From assembly GCA_018813085.1 (NCBI GenBank), contig JAHJCI010000084.1, positions 1 to 11,494 of the forward strand: DNA of 11,494 bases, in the 5' to 3' direction. Under the pieces are notes generated by a model. The model did no database searches, had not been told where the DNA came from, and worked only from the letters and a program-made list of their open reading frames with translations. The stretch is from Candidatus Omnitrophota bacterium. Its GTDB lineage: Bacteria > Omnitrophota > Gorgyraeia > Gygaellales > JAHJCI01. The position numbers were made by a program, and so were the translations under genes. Every line of letters begins with the position of its first letter. Positions within the stretch are counted from its first letter, which is position 1. Shown piece after piece: positions 6,120 to 11,494 of the stretch.

Positions 6120-8072
6120 TTACATTAAAGTCATTATGTCCAGGATCAACGCTACTCTTCCGTCTCCGAGAATAGTAGCGCCGGCAATTCCCCTGATTCG
6201 CTTAACCATTGAACCCAGCGGTTTGACTACGATATCCTGCTCTCCTAAAACCTGGTTAACCATCAGACCGACGCTCTTTTCGCCGTATTCGATAATAACT
6301 ATGGAAAGTTTTTCTTCCTGCTCTTGCTCGTCTTTCAGGTTTATCTTTAAATCCAATAACTCCAATTTATGGTCTAATCTTATAATCGGGATGATTTCCT
6401 CCCTAAGCCGTATAACCTCAAAGCTCTTGATTAATTTTATCTCATCCTCTTCTATTTTGAGGGTTTCCCTGATGCTCATCAAGGGGACTGCAAAAATTTC
6501 GCTGCGTACCCTGACCAGCATAGCTTTGATAATCGCCAGTGTCAACGGCAGGGTAAGGAAAAAACTGGTGCCTTCTTCCGGAATACTGTCAAAATCAAGC
6601 CCGCCTCCTAAAGCTTCCATCTTTAGTTTTACCACATCTAAGCCTACTCCCCGCCCGGAAATTTCGCTTACCTTATCGCTGGTTGAGAAACCGGGAGAGG
6701 TTAATAAATTCAACATCCCGCTTTTGTTTTTGCTCAAAGCTACGGCTTCCTCTTTGCTAATCATTCCCTTTTGGGCCGCGGACTGCGCTACCGATTCAAA
6801 ATCAATCCCGCGCCCATCGTCTGAAACCTCAATAGAGATATGGCCTTTCTGCCGGACAACCTTTATAAATATTTTTCCTTTTTGATTTTTCTTCAGCTGC
6901 TTCCTCTTTGCGGGGCTTTCAATGCCGTGGTCAATAGCATTCCTGAGAAGATGTATCAGCGGATCGCCGAGTTCATCTAAAATAGTACGGTCCAGTTCAA
7001 TCTCGCTGCCGATTATTTCAAGCTCAATCTGCTTATTCTGTCCCTTTGCTAAATCCCTGGTTATCCTGGGAAAAGTATCCAATACATAAGAAATAGGCAA
7101 AAGGCGCGTCTGCATTACCTCATCCTGCAAAGCCGTAATTAGGCGGTCAACAGCAAAGGCGACTTCTTCCAGGGGTTTATATTTTTCATGCCCGACAATC
7201 TGTAGCAGGCGGATTTTGGCGATTGCCAGCTCCCCCATTAAGTTCATGATCTTATCCAATCTCTCAACCGGTATACGCATACTCTGAATCTTCTTGATGT
7301 ATGAAGGAAGCGCTGCCCGGGGAGCTGCTTGTTTCTCTAAACTTTCAACTAGCGATTTAATCTCTACGCTGCTTACTTCTGTGATGGATAATAAGCCGTT
7401 CTGAACGGCCTCCATATTTTCTTTCGTTACCAGGACAACAATAAAAGAGAATCCAAAACGGCCTTCCTTTAAATCCTCTACGGAAGGAATATACTTTAAA
7501 ACCTCACCAACCCTTTCTAAATTTGTAAGCACAAGGAAAGCCCTGACCTGCTTCATCGCGCAATCCTTATTGAGGTTGATTTTTATCTTATAGACTTCTT
7601 TGCCCTGGGCCTTTTTTTCTTTAAATAATGTGTATTCGGAATCGCTAAACTCTGCTGCTTCAAGGCTTAATTCCGTAAATTCATCAGTTTTCACGGCGGG
7701 TGCAAAAAATTTCTGCAGGGCTTCCAAGGAAGGATTAATATCTACGCTGGATTTCTTTTTTGCCTTCACTCCTTCAATCAGCGCTTCCAGGATATCCAGG
7801 CAGGAAAATAAGGTATCTATGATTTCTGAATTGGCTTTTATCTTCTGGCTTCTGAGTGCGTCCAGCAAATCTTCCATGTGGTGAGAAAGCTGAGTAAGCT
7901 TTTCGAATCCCATGGTTGCGGACATGCCTTTTAATGTGTGGATCGCACGGAAGATTTCGTTTAAGGACTCTAAATCATGGGGGGACTCTTCTATCTTAAC
8001 CAGGCACTGACTAATAGTATTGAGATATTCCTGCGATTCAGCCAGAAATATCTCGTGATAACTATTTTCCAT
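6120..8072 (-). CDS. cheA: CheA chemotaxis sensor histidine kinase
   Basis: Central kinase of the pathway, 650 residues, a full-length CheA with all five regions. P1 (1-110) is a histidine phosphotransfer domain with H45 in RAIHTLKGMS. P2 (about 158-242) looks like the CheY/CheB-docking domain. P3 (about 262-330) is the dimerisation helix pair with LMGELAIAK. P4 is the ATPase, with N-box N378 (LLRNAIDHG), G1 SDDGRGID (417-424) and G2 SGRGVGLDVV (472-481). P5 (about 510-650) is the CheW-like coupling domain ending in ILGDGRVALILDIMTLM. All catalytic motifs are intact. The start is 5 nt after the cheC2 stop with no clear ribosome site, so translation probably depends on coupling to cheC2. It is the only kinase in the window and so the likely phosphodonor of both CheYs and CheB. 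Confidence 0.98.
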   Translation of the reverse strand: MENSYHEIFLAESQEYLNTISQCLVKIEESPHDLESLNEIFRAIHTLKGMSATMGFEKLTQLSHHMEDLLDALRSQKIKANSEIIDTLFSCLDILEALIEGVKAKKKSSVDINPSLEALQKFFAPAVKTDEFTELSLEAAEFSDSEYTLFKEKKAQGKEVYKIKINLNKDCAMKQVRAFLVLTNLERVGEVLKYIPSVEDLKEGRFGFSFIVVLVTKENMEAVQNGLLSITEVSSVEIKSLVESLEKQAAPRAALPSYIKKIQSMRIPVERLDKIMNLMGELAIAKIRLLQIVGHEKYKPLEEVAFAVDRLITALQDEVMQTRLLPISYVLDTFPRITRDLAKGQNKQIELEIIGSEIELDRTILDELGDPLIHLLRNAIDHGIESPAKRKQLKKNQKGKIFIKVVRQKGHISIEVSDDGRGIDFESVAQSAAQKGMISKEEAVALSKNKSGMLNLLTSPGFSTSDKVSEISGRGVGLDVVKLKMEALGGGLDFDSIPEEGTSFFLTLPLTLAIIKAMLVRVRSEIFAVPLMSIRETLKIEEDEIKLIKSFEVIRLREEIIPIIRLDHKLELLDLKINLKDEQEQEEKLSIVIIEYGEKSVGLMVNQVLGEQDIVVKPLGSMVKRIRGIAGATILGDGRVALILDIMTLM

Positions 8073-8077
8073 TATGT

Positions 8078-8686
8078 TTATTTGGTTATTGTTTTAAGTA
8101 TAACTTCTAAACCGGCAGCGTTAGGAATCAGGAAAAAATGCCCTATCAGCGAAGTGCTTACTTCCTGGAACCTTGATTCTATCAGCAATGCAAACTTTGA
8201 AACGCAACTTAACTCAATAAGCAGGAAATCAACCATGGCTCCGGCCATATCAACGATTAATTCCGGAACACAGGGTACCAGCCCCATTCCTACAAAACTG
8301 GATAACGAACCCAAATAGGCGTTGGCGAGTATTACGCCTATCTCCTTCAATGCGGAACGATCTAATTCAGTAATCACGCTTGCGCTAGAAACCTGCTTAG
8401 ATGTCATCAGCGAGGCAAGGCTTAAAGCATCCTTCTGCGAGAAAACAAAAAGAATTGTGCTGGGTAAGTCGCCTAATACCCTAAGGAACAGGCCGACTAC
8501 CAGTCTGTCGGGTCCGCCTACGGCAACAGGTACATCTTCTATCGGAATAAAATGGATTCTTGGAACAACGATACTTATCCTTCGATTAAGTAACTGGGAA
8601 AGGGCAGTGGCGGCATTGCCCGAGCAGATGTTCCCGATTTCTTTTAAGGCATCAGTCTGGCTATCAGTTAAGGAAATTTCTTCCAT
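8078..8686 (-). CDS. cheC: CheC-family CheY-P phosphatase, paralogue 2
   Basis: This second CheC-type protein has 202 residues and an intact first active site, ALKEIGNICSGNAATALSQLL (E16, N19). In the second motif, SALKEIGVILANAYLGSL (111-128), E115 is present but the catalytic Asn is replaced by Val118. This is a different substitution at the same position as in the other CheC of this operon. The helix PELIVDMAGAMVDFLLIE (141-158) resembles the region with which CheC imitates a receptor to bind CheD (VIDMxxAI in Thermotoga CheC). The gene follows cheY2 by 14 nt and precedes cheA by 5 nt. No Shine-Dalgarno sequence is visible before the ATG (upstream is ACGATACAAT). The cheY2-cheC2 pair next to the promoter suggests a dedicated CheY-phosphatase couple. 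CheX or FliY are less likely, given the two motifs and the absence of a FliN domain. Confidence 0.93.
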   Translation of the reverse strand: MEEISLTDSQTDALKEIGNICSGNAATALSQLLNRRISIVVPRIHFIPIEDVPVAVGGPDRLVVGLFLRVLGDLPSTILFVFSQKDALSLASLMTSKQVSSASVITELDRSALKEIGVILANAYLGSLSSFVGMGLVPCVPELIVDMAGAMVDFLLIELSCVSKFALLIESRFQEVSTSLIGHFFLIPNAAGLEVILKTITK

Positions 8687-8700
8687 ATTGTATCGTTTAT

Positions 8701-9072
8701 TTATTTCTTGAGAATTTTATTTACGGCTTCAACTACCTGATCCGCTTTAATGGGCTTAGGGACAACGTCTTTTGCCCCTGCCTGAAGCGCCTCCACTACC
8801 AGAGACTGCTGAGTCATAACGGAAATTATTAAGACCTTCGCATTGGGGTCAAACTTCGTAATCTCCCTTACCGCGCCAATCCCGTCCAGCTCTTCCATCA
8901 TGGGCATAACAATATCCATAGTAACCAAGTCAGGCTTAAGTATCTTATATTTCTCTACAGCCTCTTTGGCATTAGTTGCCTCGCCGCAGATTTCAAATCC
9001 TGCACCCGAGAGGATCTTCTTTAGCATGTGACGCATAAAAACAGCATCATCAACTACCATGATTCTTTCCAT
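8701..9072 (-). CDS. cheY: CheY response regulator, paralogue 2
   Basis: First gene after the main promoter; a 123-residue stand-alone receiver. D8/D9, phospho-acceptor D53 (LVTMDIVMP), S84 and K106 are all present, so it should be phosphorylated normally. It shares with paralogue 1 the three-residue insertion after the phosphorylation site (MPMMEELDG) and about 61% identity by hand count. It differs on the signalling face: V103 replaces the aromatic switch residue (F in paralogue 1, Tyr106 in E. coli), V85 replaces the usual small residue after S84, and KPIKADQV replaces KPFQPSRV. I infer a different output partner or a phosphate-sink role. AAGGAG lies 10 nt before the ATG, within a structured leader. 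The stop is 14 nt before cheC2. Confidence 0.95.
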   Translation of the reverse strand: MERIMVVDDAVFMRHMLKKILSGAGFEICGEATNAKEAVEKYKILKPDLVTMDIVMPMMEELDGIGAVREITKFDPNAKVLIISVMTQQSLVVEALQAGAKDVVPKPIKADQVVEAVNKILKK

Positions 9073-9199
9073 AACGCCTTATCTCCTTATAGGTTAGCTT
9101 TTCCTAAAGCTCATTTTCCGGGCGTTGCCTTATGTGACGTGTCCAGACTTCCCCGGATTATATGCTTTAAGGGGAATTAATTAAGCCTGATTATTATTT
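9073..9199 (-). promoter_or_regulatory. Structured 5' leader of the chemosensory operon
   Basis: If transcription starts about 7 nt after the -10 box, the leader is roughly 127 nt. Read on the minus strand it can form a TTCCCC/GGGGAA hairpin (9171-9176 with 9149-9154, 16-nt loop), an AGCTTT/AAAGCT hairpin with an AGGA tetraloop (9106-9111 with 9096-9101), and a 6-bp pairing of AACGCC (9121-9126) with the GGCGTT directly before the ATG (9073-9078). The ribosome site AAGGAG lies at 9083-9088. It does not match the c-di-GMP, SAM or other riboswitch consensus sequences I know. The hairpins are visible; any regulatory role is inferred. Confidence 0.4.
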
Positions 9200-9205
9200 G
9201 GAATT

Positions 9206-9234
9206 ATTATAATTACAAAATATCGCTGCGTCAA
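9206..9234 (-). promoter_or_regulatory. Strong sigma70-type promoter of the chemosensory operon
   Basis: The minus strand carries TTGACG (9229-9234, five of six matches to the -35 consensus), exactly 17 bp of spacer, and a perfect TATAAT (9206-9211). It lies in the 207-nt gap between the glycosyltransferase stop and cheY2, points towards cheY2, and is followed by an AT-rich start region. This separates the che genes from the glycosyltransferase unit. A housekeeping-type rather than sigma28 flagellar promoter suggests constitutive expression. Confidence 0.8.
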
Positions 9235-9279
9235 GTAAAATGAGCGGATTATTGCGAGAATACTGGGGGACGCTTGCGC

Positions 9280-10140
9280 CTAAGGAGCATCTTCCGTCTT
9301 ATCCATCCTCAACTGGCTTATCTGCTCAGAAATCAAACCCAGCATAAAAACGATTACAGAGGAACTAAGAAGAAATACCGCCATATTGGTAAAACGATGA
9401 GTGGTAATAAAGGTGTAAAGATAATAAAAAAGTCCGCTTAAAAAGAAGATAATGCTTACCGGTAAGAATACGCGCAAGGGAGAAAAGAGTGTAGAGATAC
9501 GCGTAATAATCAATAAAAATTTTATCCCGTCTGAAAAGTGCCTGATTTTGCTTCTGCCTGCCCGCCGCGAACCTGAGGATACCGATACATAGTTTATTGT
9601 TCTGCCTGTTTTTAAGAATGTCAGGGTAAGAGTGGTGGGATAAGAGAATCCGTTCGGAAGCAGGTATAGAAAGCGTAATGCTTCATTCCTCTTAACCAGA
9701 CGAAAACCAGAAGTCAAATCTAGTATTTTAAATTGAGTTACGTAGCTGGCAAAGAGGTTATATAATCTATTCGCGAGATTGCGCAAAGTGTACCCGGAGA
9801 AATTCCTGGCGCCGATTACCATATCAAACCCAGGCATCTTCTCAAGTAAGCCGGGAAGATCTTCAGGTAAATGTTGCCCGTCGCCGTCCATAAGTAAAAC
9901 CAGCTCGGCTCTTGCCTCTCTTAAACCGCTTTTAACGCTTGCGCCGTTTCCGATATGGTAGGGATGCGATATTACCCGCGCGCCCTGCTTGCGGGCAATT
10001 TCTGCCGTTGTATCTTCAGAGGCATCATCAACTACAATCACCAAACAGGAATCACCTAAAACTTTTCTTATGCCCTGGATAACTTTGGCAATTGTCTTTT
10101 CTTCATTGTAGGCCGGGATAACTACTTCAATATTATTCAT
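9280..10140 (-). CDS. Family 2 glycosyltransferase (polyprenyl-phosphate glycosyltransferase type)
   Basis: Transfers a sugar from a nucleotide donor, probably to a polyprenyl-phosphate carrier at the inner face of the membrane. The 286 residues begin with the GT-A fold: EVVIPAYNEEKTI (5-17), VVDDASEDTT (36-45) and the metal-binding DGDGQH (85-90), with GARNFSGYTLRN (110-121) and LDLTSGFRLVKR (140-151) typical of the DPM1/ArnC-like branch. Two hydrophobic helices at about 222-242 and 254-273 should anchor the C-terminus. The enzyme half is complete. The ATG at 10138-10140 has no close ribosome site (GGAG is about 18 nt upstream). It lies downstream of a membrane TPR protein, suggesting an envelope polysaccharide or protein-glycosylation locus. 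No terminator with a U-run is seen before the che promoter. The sugar and acceptor cannot be read from the sequence. Confidence 0.92.
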   Translation of the reverse strand: MNNIEVVIPAYNEEKTIAKVIQGIRKVLGDSCLVIVVDDASEDTTAEIARKQGARVISHPYHIGNGASVKSGLREARAELVLLMDGDGQHLPEDLPGLLEKMPGFDMVIGARNFSGYTLRNLANRLYNLFASYVTQFKILDLTSGFRLVKRNEALRFLYLLPNGFSYPTTLTLTFLKTGRTINYVSVSSGSRRAGRSKIRHFSDGIKFLLIITRISTLFSPLRVFLPVSIIFFLSGLFYYLYTFITTHRFTNMAVFLLSSSVIVFMLGLISEQISQLRMDKTEDAP

Positions 10141-10151
10141 GGTTTATTAAA

Positions 10152-10295
10152 TTAATCTTCTCCGGGAGCAACTATTTTCCTTCGCCATTCCTGATTAGTG
10201 CCGGCAACTGTCTGGGATAGTCTATCACTGAAACTGCGCTTATCAACATATTTTATGCCTAAGGGTACCCTCCCGATTTCCGCCGTAGGCGGATC
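10152..10295 (-). other. Open reading-frame remnant without a start codon, upstream of the glycosyltransferase
   Basis: Between an in-frame TGA (10296-10298) and a TAA (10152-10154), 47 codons stay open on the minus strand, ending 11 nt before the glycosyltransferase ATG. The right-hand third lies inside the GC-rich repeat block. The rest encodes a polar stretch (GIKYVDKRSF to KIVAPGED) that reads like the tail of a protein but has no ATG, GTG or TTG start with a ribosome site. An open stretch of this length can occur by chance. It may be the end of a gene cut off by the repeat. I do not recognise it. The remaining sequence at 10155-10265 shows no other feature. Confidence 0.2.
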
Positions 10296-10434
10296 TCAGC
10301 CGTAGGCAGACCGCCTCCGGCTGGAGCCTTCGGCTGAGGCTAAAAGCCTGCCTGCGCTAAGGCTTCGGCAGGCAGGCCTGCCTGCGCTAAAGCTTCGGCA
10401 AGGCAGGGGCGTCCCTTAATGGGAAGGGGGGGTA
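10266..10434. repeat. GC-rich repeat block with imperfect terminal inverted repeats
   Basis: The ends TACCCTCCC (10266-10274) and GGGGGGGTA (10426-10434) are inverted copies with 8 of 9 positions matching, and both begin or end with TA. Inside are CCGCC-GTA-GGCGG (10280-10292) and CTCAGCCG/CGGCTGAG (10295-10302 with 10331-10338), besides the tandem units listed separately. Composition is clearly richer in G and C than the neighbouring genes. It resembles non-autonomous, hairpin-rich repeats scattered in some uncultured bacterial genomes. The TA ends recall IS630/Tc1-type miniature elements, but that is a guess. It contains no gene of its own and overlaps the end of the TPR gene. Confidence 0.6.
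10346..10407. repeat. Two tandem hairpin units, about 31-32 bp each
   Basis: Copy 1 (10346-10376) and copy 2 (10376-10407) share GCCTGCCTGCGCTAA, a G/A difference, then GCTTCGGCA. Copy 2 has one extra A before GGCAGG. Copy 1 can fold with GCCTGCCTGC pairing with GCAGGCAGGC, and a cUUCGg motif lies in the loop region. The similarity of the copies implies recent duplication or expansion. Only two copies and no spacers are present, so it is not a CRISPR array. Confidence 0.75.
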
Positions 10435-11494
10435 TCAGCGCTGGTTAAGAGATTTTCGATTTCCTTATCGACTTTATAGCCGAGTGCTTTTGCTTTATTA
10501 AAATATTTCAAAGCTAATTTATAATCGGGTTCCTGAAGAGATAAATAATATACTGCAAGATTATAATGGGCTCCTGCTGCATTGGGATTAAGTTGAATCG
10601 CCTTTTTAAAATACCACTCTGCTTTAGTGCTTAAGAGGCTCCTGGCATAAATTAATCCCAGATGAAAATAAGGAATAAAATTCTGCGGATTTAACTTAAT
10701 TGCTGCTTCATATTGTTCTATTGCAGCAGCTGAGTCTTCATTTTCTAAAACCAGCGCTAAACCAAGGCGCGCTAAAACCAGGTCAGGATCGTCGCTGATT
10801 GCTTCTTTATAATACTGCTTTGCCTTTTGCCGGTCCTGAAACTGCTCTGAATAAAGCATACCCAGGAGGGCTTTGATTTTAGCATTATGAGCAGACATCT
10901 TTAATGCCTCCTGCCATACTGACCTTGCTTCTTCTTTTCTGCCCATCATCATATTAACAAACCCCAGGGTCTTATAAAACCCTGCTTTATTAAACCTCAA
11001 AAGATAATCCCTGTTCTGTTTTAAAATCTCCATCCCCTTATCAAGCTCGCCCCGAAGCGCATAAAATGTTGCCAGGTTCAGCAAGGAAGTAGCCCGCGAG
11101 TTACCCATGGCAGGAGAATCGGCCGAATCCTTTAAAAAAGCCTCTGCCTCCTTAAAGAGGTTTTGGTTTTGAAAAGATAACCCCAGGGAGCCCTTTGCAA
11201 TGCCGGATTCGGGATTAATTTTATAGGTAGCTTTCCAGAGGGCATTCTCATCCCGCCATTGAAAATTGCGGATTATAGTTAAAAGAAAAAATAAACTCAA
11301 TATAAAAATAAAAAAATACCTGGGAAAAATTTCTTTCAACGCCTTTGTGCGGATTGCCTGTTTTATTTTCTCTGTCTTAGAAAATAGATATCCCAGCATA
11401 AAATATAAGGCAAAAAAAGCAAGGTAAGCCTGGTGCTCCGCAGCCACCAGGTTTAGCCGTGCGTAAAACTTAGGAGATAAAGAGATAAAATACC
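10416..11494 (-). CDS. Membrane-anchored TPR protein, TMTC-like (N-terminus cut by window edge)
   Basis: The frame is open to the right edge, so the GTG at 11445-11447 is internal. About 359 codons are visible and the upstream part is missing. The visible start carries two hydrophobic helices (about AYLAFFALYFMLGYLF and YFFIFILSLFFLLTII), followed by WRDENALWKATYKINPESG. This is the hinge typical of TMTC-type membrane proteins, in which a multi-pass glycosyltransferase-like half joins a TPR half. About seven TPR units follow, with repeated W/Y-LG-A-P signatures (for example AIKLNPQNFIPYFHLGLIY and AIQLNPNAAGAHYNLAVYY). These are protein-protein scaffolds, probably outside the membrane. The last five residues (TPPSH) and the stop are supplied by the GC-rich repeat, so the original C-terminus was probably different. 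With the downstream glycosyltransferase it suggests glycan or protein O-glycosylation. The TMTC assignment depends on the missing N-terminus. Confidence 0.85.
   Translation of the reverse strand, partial: YFISLSPKFYARLNLVAAEHQAYLAFFALYFMLGYLFSKTEKIKQAIRTKALKEIFPRYFFIFILSLFFLLTIIRNFQWRDENALWKATYKINPESGIAKGSLGLSFQNQNLFKEAEAFLKDSADSPAMGNSRATSLLNLATFYALRGELDKGMEILKQNRDYLLRFNKAGFYKTLGFVNMMMGRKEEARSVWQEALKMSAHNAKIKALLGMLYSEQFQDRQKAKQYYKEAISDDPDLVLARLGLALVLENEDSAAAIEQYEAAIKLNPQNFIPYFHLGLIYARSLLSTKAEWYFKKAIQLNPNAAGAHYNLAVYYLSLQEPDYKLALKYFNKAKALGYKVDKEIENLLTSADTPPSH

Noticed and set aside
6136..6885. Long plus-strand open frame opposite cheA, and similar plus-strand frames elsewhere.
   Set aside because: They lie antisense to well-supported che genes, show no family motifs, and have serine-, isoleucine- and proline-rich compositions typical of reverse-frame shadows.
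9073..9199. A c-di-GMP (GEMM-type) or other known riboswitch before cheY2, suggested by the AAGGCAACGCC segment and hairpins.
   Set aside because: The conserved GEMM elements (GGCAAACC, GNRA loop, GACGCAAAGC) are absent and no other consensus I know fits; kept only as a structured leader.
9252..9282. Terminator at the end of the glycosyltransferase gene (GGCGCAAGCGTCC).
   Set aside because: The stem is short with a two-base loop and mismatch, and no U-tract follows.
10346..10407. CRISPR-like tandem repeats.
   Set aside because: Only two abutting copies with no unique spacers and no cas genes; the units are self-complementary GC-rich hairpins.
10266..11494. The startless frame at 10152-10295 as the original end of the TPR gene, split by the repeat.
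   Set aside because: Removing the repeat at its TA ends puts the TPR frame into a different phase that stops after a few codons, so the two do not join.

Overview
The window is a bacterial chromosomal segment of moderate, rather AT-leaning composition. Every supportable gene reads on the minus strand, so transcription runs from the right edge towards the left. The chemotaxis set is of the Thermotoga/Bacillus kind (CheC and CheD adaptation proteins, ComFB) rather than the enteric kind (no CheZ). With the FtsA-like protein, the TMTC-like membrane TPR protein and a GC-rich hairpin repeat, this suggests an uncultured, deep-branching phylum. Omnitrophota is my best guess, but it is a low-confidence inference.

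Layout in transcription order. At the right edge lies the C-terminal part of a membrane-anchored TPR protein (10416-11494, N-terminus outside the window). A GC-rich repeat block (about 10266-10434) overlaps its last codons. After a stretch with only a doubtful reading-frame remnant comes a family-2 glycosyltransferase with two C-terminal membrane helices (9280-10140). These two genes look like an envelope glycan or glycosylation locus unrelated to chemotaxis.

A strong sigma70-type promoter (9206-9234: TTGACG, 17 bp, TATAAT) and a leader of about 127 nt start the chemosensory operon: cheY2 - cheC2 - cheA - cheC1 - [leader with a 24-codon small ORF] - ftsA/pilM-like gene - comFB - cheR - cheY1 - cheD - cheB. 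cheB runs off the left edge about 30 residues before its usual end. Most gaps inside the che blocks are 5-50 nt. The long gaps (152 nt before the ftsA-like gene, 64 nt with a 33-bp palindrome before comFB, 100 nt with a possible promoter before cheR) mark likely regulatory points.

Functionally, CheA phosphorylates the two CheY proteins and CheB; CheR and CheB set receptor methylation; CheD deamidates receptors; the two CheC proteins dephosphorylate CheY-P and/or sequester CheD. No receptor, CheW or flagellar/pilus motor gene is present here. The unusual members are a 714-residue FtsA/PilM-type actin-fold ATPase with a tail of repeated beta-grasp-like units, and a ComFB protein, a family recently linked to cyclic dinucleotide binding. 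Together they suggest a chemosensory pathway joined to a cytoskeletal or pilus-type scaffold and perhaps to second-messenger signalling. The gap before the ftsA-like gene holds the most striking non-coding signal: an 11-nt perfect complement of its Shine-Dalgarno region, with a small ORF whose stop codon overlaps its GTG start.
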